Made by a program: the position numbers and the translations under genes. The notes beneath the pieces were generated by a model. That model made no database searches and was not told where the DNA came from. It worked only from the letters and a program-made list of their open reading frames with translations. From Selenomonas sp. GACV-9 (GTDB lineage: Bacteria; Bacillota; Negativicutes; Selenomonadales; Selenomonadaceae), in assembly GCA_900116485.1 (NCBI GenBank), contig FPAX01000001.1:310001-374000 (forward strand): 64,000 bases of DNA. The letters run 5' to 3'. Below, one piece after another: positions 26,409-35,549 of this stretch (its first letter is position 1; every line of letters starts with the position of its first letter).

Positions 26409-27254
26409 TCAGGCCAATGATTCCAGTAGTAGTTTGACATTTTCGGTGCTGTACTCAATCTGCTCCGACCAGCGGCGGATTGACTCGTCAAGTTGACCGG
26501 TCAATTGCTCGCTCAGATAGATATAGTCCGTATTGAGCTGTGCATAGGAAAGCACCGCACCCAAGCCATGGGCAGGCACATGCTCAAGGGCACGATAAAG
26601 GATGTACTGATAGATGCGGTCAAAAACCTGCGGCACTTCGCCATCCGCGGCAATCTGCACATCCCACAGCTGCGCAAGCTGTGACGTCCAGGCCGCATCA
26701 ATCGGCTCTGTCTTTTGCATGCAGTCAAGCACAAAGGCCGCATCCTCAGTGGTAAGGCCTGTCTGGTAGCATAGGTCCTCATCACTTACTGGCAGCACCA
26801 ACTGCTGCAGCAGTCCTTTGAGCGTCAGCTGCTCCCCCTTTTCGGTCAAAAGGGCCAGTGGCGCTGTATCCGCAAGTAGCAGCTCACAACTTTTCTCGCA
26901 GCTAAGCCCCACACCTGCCAACTCATAATCGCTGACGGTCACGAAGAACCGCGGATGATTGGCGCAGATATCGCAAAGGATGGACTCATCTGCCCTGCGG
27001 ATAAGCTCGCAAAGGCCATCACCGCGCAAGAACGGACAGCGATTTTCCCCGCGCAGCCGGAACTGCCAGGTATCAGCGACCGCGATGATATTTTCGCGGA
27101 TGGTATCGCCAAGAGCCCCTGGAAGTGTTTGGTACTTTCCCGCAGTCTTTTCATCAATATCGATCTCCCAGCCGGCACAGCAAGTATGCTGGCACTTGTC
27201 CGCCTTGCACTGAAAGTCCTTATAAAAGTCCGGATAAATCGTCACCAAGCTCAA
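26409..27254 (-). CDS. fliB: FliB-type lysine N-methylase (cysteine-cluster protein)
   Basis: A 281-residue protein from TTG 27254, whose start overlaps the stop of the preceding gene. The cysteine cluster CQHTCCAGWEIDI, RCPFL..DGLCELI and ILCDICANHPRF is that of FliB (flagellin lysine N-methylase) and YkgJ-like proteins, binding a metal or Fe-S cluster. FliB methylates surface lysines of flagellin. No flagellar gene is near, so the substrate here is open. Two TGACNNGTCA copies lie inside the gene (26480-26504). Confidence 0.85.
   Translation of the reverse strand: MSLVTIYPDFYKDFQCKADKCQHTCCAGWEIDIDEKTAGKYQTLPGALGDTIRENIIAVADTWQFRLRGENRCPFLRGDGLCELIRRADESILCDICANHPRFFVTVSDYELAGVGLSCEKSCELLLADTAPLALLTEKGEQLTLKGLLQQLVLPVSDEDLCYQTGLTTEDAAFVLDCMQKTEPIDAAWTSQLAQLWDVQIAADGEVPQVFDRIYQYILYRALEHVPAHGLGAVLSYAQLNTDYIYLSEQLTGQLDESIRRWSEQIEYSTENVKLLLESLA
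26480..26504. repeat. tandem TGACNNGTCA palindromes inside fliB
   Basis: TTGACTCGTCAA (26480-26491) and TTGACCGGTCAA (26493-26504) lie one base apart within the coding sequence, showing that the repeat is not limited to promoters or terminators. Confidence 0.85.
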
Positions 27255-28276
27255 ACCGTTACCTCGCCTGCCAAAACCTTTTTGTAATCCTCATAGTTCT
27301 TGCGCAAAAGCTCCGGCGTATTGAGCTCATAGGGACATTTCGTCGTACACTTACGGCAGTTCAAACAGCCTTCGATCTTCTTCATCTCCGCCTGCATCGC
27401 GGGGGTCAGCCAGGCCTTCGACGGCGCGCGGCGCAGCATCAGCGACATGCGGGCACACTGGTTGATCATGATGCCCGCCGGACACGGCATGCAGTAGCCG
27501 CAGCCACGGCAGAACTCCCCGCTGAGCTCTTTCTGCTCATTTTCGATATAGGCAGCAAGCTCCGCATCCATGGCCGGCGTTTCTTGCATATAGGAAAGCC
27601 ACTCGCCGAGCTCCTGCTCCCGCTGGATGCCCCAGATGGGCAGGACATTGTCATACTGCGCGATATAGGCCATGGCCGCCTCGGAACGGTTGATAAGGCC
27701 GCCGGCAAGACCCTTCATCGCGATGAAGCCGACGTTCTTTTCCTTGCAGAGCTTGACGAGCTTTATTTCCTGCTCGGAGGCCAGATAGCTGAACGGGAAC
27801 TGCATCGTCTCGTACAGGCCCGACTCCACGCATTCAAATGCCACTTTGATCTTATGCGCGGTCACGCCGATATGACGGATCTTGCCCTGCTGCTTGGCCG
27901 CCAGCATCGCCTCGTACATGCCCGAGCCATCGCCGGGGCGCCAGCACTGGTCAGCGCAGTGGAACTGGTAGACATCGATGCAGTCCGTCTGCAGCAGCCG
28001 CAGCGACGTCTCAAGATCCTGCCAGAAGCCCTCCGGGGTCTTGGCATGGGTCTTCGTTGCCAGATATACCTTGTCCCACATGCCATGAAATGCCTCACCA
28101 AGTTTTTCCTCACTGTCACTATAAGCGCGCGCCGTATCAAAATAGCGCATGCCGCCCTCGTATGCTGCCCGCAAAAGCTCTACGGCCTCCGCCTTCGTCA
28201 CACGCTGAATCGGCAAAGCACCAAAGCCATTCTGCGGCACTGTGATGCCCGTTGTCCCTAGCGTTACCTGTCTCAT
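27251..28276 (-). CDS. aldo/keto reductase with C-terminal 4Fe-4S domain
   Basis: A 341-residue protein from ATG 28276 behind GGGAGG. The N-terminal TIM barrel has the aldo/keto reductase tetrad region (YFDTARAYSDSE, TKTHAKT, VYQFHCAD). The C-terminus carries ferredoxin-like cysteines (CRGCGYCMPCPAGI, then CLNCRKCTTKCPYEL). Such fusions are common in anaerobes, and their electron partner and substrate are unknown. The stop codon is shared with the fliB start, so they are coupled. Confidence 0.9.
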   Translation of the reverse strand: MRQVTLGTTGITVPQNGFGALPIQRVTKAEAVELLRAAYEGGMRYFDTARAYSDSEEKLGEAFHGMWDKVYLATKTHAKTPEGFWQDLETSLRLLQTDCIDVYQFHCADQCWRPGDGSGMYEAMLAAKQQGKIRHIGVTAHKIKVAFECVESGLYETMQFPFSYLASEQEIKLVKLCKEKNVGFIAMKGLAGGLINRSEAAMAYIAQYDNVLPIWGIQREQELGEWLSYMQETPAMDAELAAYIENEQKELSGEFCRGCGYCMPCPAGIMINQCARMSLMLRRAPSKAWLTPAMQAEMKKIEGCLNCRKCTTKCPYELNTPELLRKNYEDYKKVLAGEVTV

Positions 28277-28383
28277 GCTCACTGCCTCCCTCATATATAC
28301 ACACAAGCATAGCTCTTACTATCAATTATACCAAGATTCCCTCTCAGCGCCCAAATATTTTTACAAATCTTATGCTCATTATA

Positions 28384-28412
28384 TTGTCTGAACTTTCAAT
28401 TAATGGTATAAT
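28384..28412 (+). promoter_or_regulatory. sigma-70 promoter of the 28463 gene
   Basis: TTGTCT (28384-28389), 17 bases, then TATAAT (28407-28412), about 50 bases before the ATG. On the opposite strand a TATAAT (28325-28330) probably serves the Fe-S aldo/keto reductase. Confidence 0.7.
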
Positions 28413-28462
28413 TATATGTAGTAGCCTTTCCTGCATCTGCACCGTGCAAAGGAGGGATCAAT

Positions 28463-28828
28463 ATGAGCGGCATCGGTGCAATCAACGGGTCATCCAGTAT
28501 CTGGAGCCTGGCTGCGTCGGGAATCTCAGCTATCCGGGCAGCAGCAGCAATAACGGATTCATCACAGGAGGCTCCAACCAAACACGACGTACCTGCGGAA
28601 CGTGAAACTGTGGATAGTGCCACGATTACCAAGCGTATGTCTGATGGAGCTATGGTTGTTTTGACACTTCATGGCGATAATGTGGTAACTTCGCATACCT
28701 ATTCGCGCACCGGCAAGAACTTGACGCTCACTACGAACTACTCGCCAGGAGAGCAGCGCGAAATCCGCCACTATCAGAACAATATGGACAGCGTTTTAGC
28801 TGGCTCTTTTATCAATATCACCGCTTAA
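28463..28828 (+). CDS. small hypothetical protein
   Basis: A 121-residue protein with its own promoter, an AAAGGAGGG site and a terminator, so it is probably a real, independent gene. The N-terminal third is Ser/Ala/Gly-rich without a signal peptide; the centre (AMVVLTLHGDNVVTSHTYSR) looks like beta strands. I recognise no family. Confidence 0.7.
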   Translation: MSGIGAINGSSSIWSLAASGISAIRAAAAITDSSQEAPTKHDVPAERETVDSATITKRMSDGAMVVLTLHGDNVVTSHTYSRTGKNLTLTTNYSPGEQREIRHYQNNMDSVLAGSFINITA

Positions 28829-28875
28829 CACAAGCATCAAGGATTCGATGATGGGCAAATGCAGGAAAACTACAC

Positions 28876-28910
28876 AAAGCCGCTGGCAGCAACATGCCAG
28901 CGGCTTTTTT
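28876..28910 (+). terminator. terminator of the 28463 gene
   Basis: AAAGCCGCTGGCA and TGCCAGCGGCTTT form a 13-bp stem ending in TTTTTT. Confidence 0.9.
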
Positions 28911-28975
28911 GTATTTATCCCCTTTTTCCGTTATAATAGACCTATTGCATTTCAAAAAGAAAACGAGGTATCCCC

Positions 28976-29788
28976 ATGAACGCAAAACTCCCCCAGGCCT
29001 ATTTCAGCAAGCTGCTGCGCGCCGTCGTCGAGTTCGATATGATCCAGGATGGCGACCACATCCTCCTGGGCATCTCCGGCGGCAAGGACAGCATCTTCCT
29101 CGCCTATGCCATGAAAATCCTGCAGCAGCGCCTGCATAAGAAATTCGCGCTTTCGGCACTGACCATCAATCCGCTGTTCAAGGACAAAGACGGCCAGCCC
29201 GCTTTCTTCGACATCAACCGCGCCCGCGCCTTCTTGCAAGAGCTCGGCATCCCCTATGATGTCATCGATGTCGATATCGAAGGCGCCATTGCCGAAACCA
29301 ACTACAAGAGTCCCTGCTTTACCTGTGCGTTTTTCCGCCGCGGTGCCATGAACCGCTACGCTAGCGAGCACGGCATCAAGAAGATTGCCTATGCCCATCA
29401 TAACGATGATGCCGTCGAGACCTTCTTCATGGGCCTGCTCTACTCGGGCCAGCTCCACACCTTCACGCCAGTCACCTATCTTGACCGCACCGACGTCACC
29501 GTCATCCGCCCACTCATCTACTTCCGCGAGCAGGAAATCATCGACGCCCAGGCGTTCCACGGCTTTGATCCCGTCAAGAATCCCTGCCCCCACGATGGCA
29601 AGACCACGCGCCAGACTGTCAAGGAGCTCATCGCCAATCTTGACCAGTCAATCCCTGACTGCTATGACCACCTCGCTGCCGCTATGCGGCAGGGTGCCCT
29701 TGGCCAGCTTTGGCCAGCCGCCCAGAGCCGCCGGGAGATGCGCGAGACCTACTACCGCTACATGGGCAACAACATCAAACAGAAATAA
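28976..29788 (+). CDS. TtcA-family PP-loop tRNA thiolation-type protein
   Basis: A 270-residue ATP-pyrophosphatase. SGGKDS (34-39) is the PP-loop, CFTC (about 114-117) and the later NPCPHD cysteine supply the Fe-S/persulfide site, and HHNDDAVETFFMGLLYSG matches TtcA. TtcA installs 2-thiocytidine at tRNA position 32; anaerobe paralogues may act on other tRNAs. One TTGACCAGTCAA copy (29640-29651) lies within it. It converges on the MetE-like gene with 13 bases between stops. Confidence 0.88.
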   Translation: MNAKLPQAYFSKLLRAVVEFDMIQDGDHILLGISGGKDSIFLAYAMKILQQRLHKKFALSALTINPLFKDKDGQPAFFDINRARAFLQELGIPYDVIDVDIEGAIAETNYKSPCFTCAFFRRGAMNRYASEHGIKKIAYAHHNDDAVETFFMGLLYSGQLHTFTPVTYLDRTDVTVIRPLIYFREQEIIDAQAFHGFDPVKNPCPHDGKTTRQTVKELIANLDQSIPDCYDHLAAAMRQGALGQLWPAAQSRREMRETYYRYMGNNIKQK

Positions 29789-29801
29789 CCTTCTATCGCC
29801 G

Positions 29802-30917
29802 TCAGTGTCCCCAGACCTGCTCGGCGATTTCTTTTACCAGCGCCAGCTTCGCCCACTGCTCTTCCTCGGTCAGCTTGTTGCCGATCTCGCAGGAGGCAAA
29901 GCCGCACTGCGGGCTAAGGTACAGGCGCTCCAGCGGCACGTATTTAGCCGCCTCATGGATGCGGGCAATGACAGCCTCCTTGTCCTCGAGCTGCGGCGTC
30001 TTCGTCGTGATGAGACCGAGCACTACCTTCTTGTCCCGCGATACCTTGGCCAGCGGCTCAAACCCACCCGAGCGCTCGTCATCGTACTCTAAGTACAGCG
30101 CATCCACGTGTTCCTGGGCAAAGACGTAGTCAGCCACAGGATCATAAGCGCCGCTGGTAAAGTAGGTCGAGTGGTAGTTGCCGCGGCAGATATGCGAGTT
30201 GATAACCATGTCCGCAGGTTTTCCCTCAAGGGCCAGATTGTTTACCGTCAGCAGCTTGCCTTTGACCACCTCAAAATCAAGGCCAAGAGCCTCATAGCGC
30301 TGCTTAGCCGCGTCACCGACCACTGCGCCCCAAGTGCAGTCATCAAACTGGAGATTGCGGCAGCCAGCCGCATAGAACTGCCCGATGACCTCGCGATAGG
30401 CGGCAGCGATATCGGCGATGAGCTCCTCATCAGTCCCATAGACCTTGCGCGTCGTCTCGATATTCTGCGGAATGATGAACTGCTGGTACATCTGTGCCGG
30501 CGCCGGAATCGTATACTTGGCCACCGTCTGTTCATCCTCGAACTGCTTGAGGAACCGGAAGTAGCCGACAAAAGGATGAGCCTTGGCCTTGATCTTACCG
30601 ACCAGCCACGTCTCATCAAGCTCAGCGACCTCACCATTAAACTGGACGCCGCCACCTGCCTTATGGGCGACCCCCTCAAAGCCCCACATGAAATCCAGAT
30701 GCCAGTAGGCGCGGCGGAACTCGCCGTCGCTGATCACATGGAACCCGGCGGCTTTCTGCTTGGCGACGACGTCGCGCACGGCCTCGTCGGTCACCGCATC
30801 AAGCTCCTCCTGGCTGAGCTTTCCCTGCTTGAAAAGCTGGCGCGCTTCCTTGAGCTTCGCGGGGCGCAGGAAACTTCCTACAAAATCATAACGGCACGGA
30901 GTATAAATCGTCTGCAT
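29802..30917 (-). CDS. MetE C-terminal-type (YxjG/YxjH-like) methyltransferase
   Basis: A 371-residue protein of the cobalamin-independent methionine synthase C-terminal family. The N-terminus FVGSFLRPAKLKEAR and the zinc-site residues NSHICRGNYHS and LSPQCGFASCE are typical of the YxjG/YxjH branch. These act in methionine supply, probably with an alternative methyl donor. It is divergent from a LysR regulator across a 16-bp inverted repeat, which probably controls it. Confidence 0.88.
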   Translation of the reverse strand: MQTIYTPCRYDFVGSFLRPAKLKEARQLFKQGKLSQEELDAVTDEAVRDVVAKQKAAGFHVISDGEFRRAYWHLDFMWGFEGVAHKAGGGVQFNGEVAELDETWLVGKIKAKAHPFVGYFRFLKQFEDEQTVAKYTIPAPAQMYQQFIIPQNIETTRKVYGTDEELIADIAAAYREVIGQFYAAGCRNLQFDDCTWGAVVGDAAKQRYEALGLDFEVVKGKLLTVNNLALEGKPADMVINSHICRGNYHSTYFTSGAYDPVADYVFAQEHVDALYLEYDDERSGGFEPLAKVSRDKKVVLGLITTKTPQLEDKEAVIARIHEAAKYVPLERLYLSPQCGFASCEIGNKLTEEEQWAKLALVKEIAEQVWGH

Positions 30918-31005
30918 ACTATCGCATCCTTTCGCGTAATTTCTTGAACTTTGTATCTGCGTCTATGATACTGGCTCCGCGTTTTTCTGTAAAATACATA
31001 AAACA

Positions 31006-31042
31006 TACCACTTGCCATAGAAAAAATCTATGGCAAGTGGTA
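31006..31042. promoter_or_regulatory. 16-bp perfect inverted repeat, candidate operator
   Basis: TACCACTTGCCATAGA and TCTATGGCAAGTGGTA flank five A, midway between the MetE-like gene and the divergent LysR gene. The right arm runs into TATAAT (31041-31046), a likely -10 for the LysR gene, so protein binding would block that promoter. It could also form a hairpin in either transcript. Confidence 0.75.
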
Positions 31043-31075
31043 TAATAAGCCAACCAAAGATCCAGGAGGTACCCT

Positions 31076-31978
31076 ATGACACTGAAACAACTTCTCTATG
31101 CCGTGACCATTGCCGAGACCGGCAACATCACCGAGGCGGCCAAGAAGCTCTTCATTGCCCAGCCCAGCCTGACTGCTGCAATCCAATCTCTTGAGCAGGA
31201 GTATGGCATTACGATCTTCTCCCGCTCCAACAAGGGCATCGAGGTCACGCCGGCCGGCGATGAGCTCCTAGGCTACGCCCGTCAGGTCCTTGAGCAAGCC
31301 GACCTCATGCACGAACGCTATCTCGGAAAGTCGCCGCTCAAGCAGCATTTCTGCGTCTCGTCGCAGCATTATTCGTTTGCGGTCGAAGCCTTCGTCGAGC
31401 TCATACGCCGCTATGATGGCAGCAAATACGAATTCCACATGCGCGAGACGCAGACCTACGACATCATCGATGACGTCGCCCATCGCCGCAGTGAGACAGG
31501 CCTTCTCTACCTCAATACCTTCAACCGTTCCATCCTCCTCAAGACGCTAAAGGAAAACAATCTGGCCTTCACCCCGCTCTTTACCGCCAAGCCCCATGTC
31601 TTTATCAGCAAGAACAGTCCGCTCGCCCACAAAGCGCAGCTCACGCTTGCCGACCTTGCCCCCTATCCGCGCCTTTCCTATGAGCAGGGCAGCCACAACT
31701 CGTTTTATTTCTCCGAAGAGATTCTAAGCACCGAAACCGTCGACAAGGAAATCGTCGTCTGCGACCGCGCCACCCTCTTCAACATGGTGATTGGCCTCAA
31801 CGGCTATACCATCTGCAGCGGTGTCATCAGCGAAGAACTCAACGGCTCGAACATCATCGCCCGCCCGCTCGCTGTCGATGACTACATGGAAATCGGCTAC
31901 ATCCTGCCAAAAAGCACGCGGCCCTCGCGGCTGACACAAACCTACCTCACCATCTTGAAAGATTTAATCGAAACATAA
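31076..31978 (+). CDS. LysR-family regulator, probably of the MetE-like gene
   Basis: A 300-residue LysR protein behind AGGAGG. The HTH covers NITEAAKKLFIAQPSLTAAIQSLEQEYG; the rest is the effector domain. Divergent arrangement and the palindrome in between suggest control of methionine-related methyltransferase expression. The effector is unknown. Confidence 0.9.
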   Translation: MTLKQLLYAVTIAETGNITEAAKKLFIAQPSLTAAIQSLEQEYGITIFSRSNKGIEVTPAGDELLGYARQVLEQADLMHERYLGKSPLKQHFCVSSQHYSFAVEAFVELIRRYDGSKYEFHMRETQTYDIIDDVAHRRSETGLLYLNTFNRSILLKTLKENNLAFTPLFTAKPHVFISKNSPLAHKAQLTLADLAPYPRLSYEQGSHNSFYFSEEILSTETVDKEIVVCDRATLFNMVIGLNGYTICSGVISEELNGSNIIARPLAVDDYMEIGYILPKSTRPSRLTQTYLTILKDLIET

Positions 31979-31989
31979 TCGAAAAAGCA

Positions 31990-32030
31990 TTGACCTATAT
32001 AGTCAATAAGACTATACTATACATAGTCAA
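31990..32030 (+). promoter_or_regulatory. promoter and candidate NrtR operator of the NAD operon
   Basis: TTGACC (31990-31995), 17 bases, TATACT (32013-32018). The inverted repeat TATAGTC-AATAA-GACTATA (31998-32016) fills the spacer and -10 box, and a third half-site ATAGTC lies at 32023-32028. A repressor binding here would occlude RNA polymerase. Confidence 0.7.
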
Positions 32031-32107
32031 ACAGACAATAAATTAAAAAGTCACGCAGACTACAACAAAAGGTACGAACCCAGTCTGTCAGGAAATGAGG
32101 TGTTTTC

Positions 32108-32899
32108 ATGGATCAGGAACAAACAGCAGCGGAGAAAGCCTTCCTCGACCAATATGACGTGTCAAAATACGAGCGGCCTTCCGTCACAGCCGATGTCATC
32201 ATCTTCACGATGGATGACGACAACGAGCTCAATATCCTTTTGATCAAACGCGGCAATCATCCCTACAAGGATTATTGGGCCATCCCCGGAGGTTTTCTGG
32301 AAACCGGCAGGGAATCGATTGACGAAGCCGCAGCCCGCGAACTCTACGAGGAAACCGGCATAAAGGCCGACGATGGCATCGACCTGCGGCAGCTCATCAC
32401 GGTCGGCACCCCCGACCGCGACCCGCGTACCCATGTGGTCAGCGTGGTCTACACCGCGCTGGTTCCCAAGGGGCTGCTCCAGCCCAAGGCCGGCGATGAC
32501 GCCAAAGAAGCAAAACTATTCAAGATACGCAAGGGCTATGACGAAAACGGCGACCTTTCCATCTATTTCGTCGGCGATAAATGCTCGCTCACGATGAAGA
32601 ACATCGCCTTCGATCATGAAGACCTGATCGTGACGGCGCTAAAGCGCCTGCGCGGGCGGCTGAACTATACCGACGATGCCTTCTCTCTGCTGCAGGACAA
32701 AGACCGCTTCGATATCTTAGAGCTGTTGCGCATCCATGAGGCCATCCTGTTCCAGAAGCTCGACAAGCCGAACTTCCGCCGCATGTTCATGCGCGACTAC
32801 CTTGGCAAACACCGCGTCAAGGAACTTGGCCAATACGCCCAGGAAGGCAAACGCAAGACGACGCTGTACAAGTATTTACCCAGCAATCGTGATATTTGA
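32108..32899 (+). CDS. nrtR: NrtR-type Nudix transcriptional repressor
   Basis: A 263-residue protein with an N-terminal Nudix domain (residues ~20-150, box GGFLETGRESIDEAAARELYEETGI-like, with one extra residue in the first half) and a C-terminal winged HTH (~165-255). This is the architecture of NrtR, which senses ADP-ribose or related NAD products and represses NAD genes. It heads a pncA-pncB-nadE operon and has a palindrome in its promoter, so autoregulation of the whole operon is likely. Confidence 0.88.
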   Translation: MDQEQTAAEKAFLDQYDVSKYERPSVTADVIIFTMDDDNELNILLIKRGNHPYKDYWAIPGGFLETGRESIDEAAARELYEETGIKADDGIDLRQLITVGTPDRDPRTHVVSVVYTALVPKGLLQPKAGDDAKEAKLFKIRKGYDENGDLSIYFVGDKCSLTMKNIAFDHEDLIVTALKRLRGRLNYTDDAFSLLQDKDRFDILELLRIHEAILFQKLDKPNFRRMFMRDYLGKHRVKELGQYAQEGKRKTTLYKYLPSNRDI

Positions 32900-32914
32900 A
32901 AGGACGGAAAGAAA

Positions 32915-33472
32915 ATGAGCACGAAAAAGATTCTGATTGTCGTAGATATGCAGGTTGATTTCATCGATGGCGCCCTTGGCTCCAAGGAAGCTGCCACCAT
33001 TGTTTCCCCTATATGTCAAAAGATTGAAACGGCCAGACAGAATGGCGACATTCTCATCTTCACGCGTGATACGCATCACGAAGACTACCTGGACACCGAG
33101 GAGGGCAAGCACCTGCCTGTTCCCCACTGCCTCAAGGACTCAGCTGGCTGGCAGATTGACAAGCGCTTGCCCATAGCCGAGGGCGATACCATCATCGATA
33201 AACCGACGTTTGGCTCGCTTGCCCTTGGCAACCTGCTGCAGCAGAAATATTCTTCCACCGTCGAGTCCATCGAGTTCATCGGTCTCTGCACCGATATCTG
33301 CGTGCTCTCCAACGCCGTCATCGCCAAAGCGGCACTGCCGGACGTCCCCATCGTTGTCGATGCAGCCTGCTGCGCAGGTGTCACGCCAGAGTCCCACGAT
33401 ACAGCCCTTGCAGCCATGAAAACCATCCAGGTGAACGTCCTTCACCAGGGACAGGAGCCTTGGCGGAAATAA
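32915..33472 (+). CDS. pncA: nicotinamidase PncA
   Basis: A 185-residue isochorismatase-fold hydrolase. Catalytic Asp11 (VVDMQVDF), metal-site residues in TRDTHHEDY, and the nucleophile Cys in FIGLCTDICV are present. It deamidates nicotinamide to nicotinate. It lies 15 bases behind nrtR and just before pncB, which uses its product. Confidence 0.93.
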   Translation: MSTKKILIVVDMQVDFIDGALGSKEAATIVSPICQKIETARQNGDILIFTRDTHHEDYLDTEEGKHLPVPHCLKDSAGWQIDKRLPIAEGDTIIDKPTFGSLALGNLLQQKYSSTVESIEFIGLCTDICVLSNAVIAKAALPDVPIVVDAACCAGVTPESHDTALAAMKTIQVNVLHQGQEPWRK

Positions 33473-33511
33473 ACCGAAAATAATCCCTATATGATTGAGG
33501 AGGAAATAGCC

Positions 33512-34729
33512 ATGAAGTTCAACCAGATTATCCATTCCCTACTGGAAACAGACCTCTACAAGTTCAGCATGGGGCAAGCCATCTTCCATCAAGCCAGCGA
33601 ATACGAAACCACCTGGACCTTCAAATGCCGCAATGAAGACGTGACGTTCACGCCAGAAATGGTCGAGGAAATCAAAGCGCAAATACAAGCCTACTGTAAG
33701 CTGCGCTTTACCGAAGACGAGCTTGCCTACCTTGCCAACATCAAATGGCTGCAGAAATCCTACATCAATCACTTGCGTCTCTGGCACCCCGACTTTGCCG
33801 CCTTTGACATCAAAGCAGCTGGCGACAAGGGACTCACGATTGAAACCACTGGCACGCTTCTCGATACCTCCATGTACGAGATTCCCACGCTTGCCATCGT
33901 GAATGAAGTCTACTACCGTTTCCGCCCCGACTACGAGGCCCTCGTCGCCGATGCCAAGGAGCGCACCCGCAAGAAAGCCGATATGCTGCGGGCCGGAAAC
34001 TACTGGCTGCCCGTCTTCTCCGAGTTTGGCCTGCGCCGCCGGCTCTGTGCGGAGGCACAGGAGTATGCGATTGAACAATTCGCCAACCTGGATTGCAATG
34101 ATGTGCTGCGCTCCTACTTTGTCGGCACCTCCAACGTATATCTGGCGAAAAAGTTCGGTGTCAAACCTGTCGGCACGATGGCTCATGAATGGATCATGTG
34201 CATGGGCCAGGGCAACCACCTCTATAACCCCGCCTACTCCAACAAAGTCGCCCTTACGGCCTGGGTAAAGGAATACGGTGTCGACAACGGCATTGCGCTA
34301 ACGGACACCATCACGACGGACTGTTTCCTGCGCGACTTCGATAAGACCTTGGCCACCTTGTTCAGCGGCGTCCGCCACGACTCCGGCGACCCCTTTACCT
34401 GGGGCGACAAGCTCATTGACCACTACACGCGGCTCGGCATCGATCCCGCCACCAAGACCTTGCTGTTCTCCGATTCGCTGGACTTTGCCAAAGCCGATAA
34501 GATTGCCCGCTATTTCCAGGGCAAGGCCAAGATTGCCTTTGGCATCGGCACCTATATTTCCAACGACACCTACGCCGAGCCATTGAACATCGTCATGAAA
34601 GTGACAAAATGCAACGGCCAGGACGTGGCTAAGATTTCCGACACCCCAGGCAAAGGCATGTGCAAGAACCAGGAATACGTCGACTATCTGCAGCGGACGA
34701 TTGACTGGCGGCTTAAACACAACGACTGA
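33512..34729 (+). CDS. pncB: nicotinate phosphoribosyltransferase PncB
   Basis: A 405-residue enzyme from ATG 33512 behind GAGGAGG (codons from 33491 precede that site). It begins LLETDLYKFSMGQAIF, the family's opening block; GTSNVYLAKKFGVKPVGTMAHEW and GVRHDSGDPFTWGDK are the catalytic His and phosphoribose regions. It makes nicotinate mononucleotide from nicotinate and PRPP. Confidence 0.95.
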   Translation: MKFNQIIHSLLETDLYKFSMGQAIFHQASEYETTWTFKCRNEDVTFTPEMVEEIKAQIQAYCKLRFTEDELAYLANIKWLQKSYINHLRLWHPDFAAFDIKAAGDKGLTIETTGTLLDTSMYEIPTLAIVNEVYYRFRPDYEALVADAKERTRKKADMLRAGNYWLPVFSEFGLRRRLCAEAQEYAIEQFANLDCNDVLRSYFVGTSNVYLAKKFGVKPVGTMAHEWIMCMGQGNHLYNPAYSNKVALTAWVKEYGVDNGIALTDTITTDCFLRDFDKTLATLFSGVRHDSGDPFTWGDKLIDHYTRLGIDPATKTLLFSDSLDFAKADKIARYFQGKAKIAFGIGTYISNDTYAEPLNIVMKVTKCNGQDVAKISDTPGKGMCKNQEYVDYLQRTIDWRLKHND

Positions 34730-34744
34730 TACGAGGTACTCATC

Positions 34745-35527
34745 ATGAAACAGCTTATATCTTATCCAACATTCAATGCCGAAGACGACAAACAGAAGAT
34801 TATCGTGTTTCTCCAGAACTGGTTTGCCAGCAACGGCCCTAAGGCTAAAGCCGTAGTCGGCATTTCAGGCGGCAAGGATTCCTCCGTGGCGGCGGCCCTG
34901 TGCGTGGAAGCGCTCGGAAAAGACCGCGTCGTAGGCGTCCTGATGCCCAACGGCGTCCAGGCAGATATCGACGATGCCCGTTGTCTTGTCGAGCATCTGG
35001 GCATCCAGTACCGGATTGTCAATATCGGGACACCATTCAAGGAAATGCTGAAGGCTTTGCAGTACACCGAAGTTGTAAACAACAACAACTTCTATTTCTC
35101 CGTCACTGACGCACTGCTGCAGAACCTGGCTCCGCGCCTCCGCATGGCCACCCTCTACGCCGTCGCACAAGGCGTCCCCGACGGCGGACGCGTCATCAAC
35201 ACCTGCAACCGCTCCGAAGACTATGTCGGCTACAGCACCAAATACGGCGACAGCGCCGGCGACGTTGCCCCCTTAGCCGCCTATACCGTGGACGAAGTCC
35301 TATCCATCGGCCAGACACTTAACCTGCCGTCCCACCTGCTCCGCAAAGCCCCGTCCGACGGACTCTGCGGCAAAACCGACGAAGACAACCTCGGCTTTAC
35401 CTACGCCGTCCTGGATAAATACATCAAAACCGGCAGCTGCGAAGACAAAGAAACCAAAGCTAAAATCGACCACCTCCACAATAGCAACAAACATAAGCTA
35501 GAACTTATGCCCATGGTCACAAGATAA
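34745..35527 (+). CDS. nadE: ammonia-dependent NAD synthetase NadE
   Basis: A 260-residue PP-loop amidase-less NAD synthetase (SGGKDSS near residue 42; TCNRSEDYVGYSTKYGDSAGD; PSDGLCGKTDEDNLGFTY). It converts deamido-NAD to NAD with ammonia. It completes a salvage operon lacking only nadD, which must lie elsewhere. Confidence 0.95.
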   Translation: MKQLISYPTFNAEDDKQKIIVFLQNWFASNGPKAKAVVGISGGKDSSVAAALCVEALGKDRVVGVLMPNGVQADIDDARCLVEHLGIQYRIVNIGTPFKEMLKALQYTEVVNNNNFYFSVTDALLQNLAPRLRMATLYAVAQGVPDGGRVINTCNRSEDYVGYSTKYGDSAGDVAPLAAYTVDEVLSIGQTLNLPSHLLRKAPSDGLCGKTDEDNLGFTYAVLDKYIKTGSCEDKETKAKIDHLHNSNKHKLELMPMVTR

Positions 35528-35549
35528 AATAAAAGCAGAACAGCAACAC

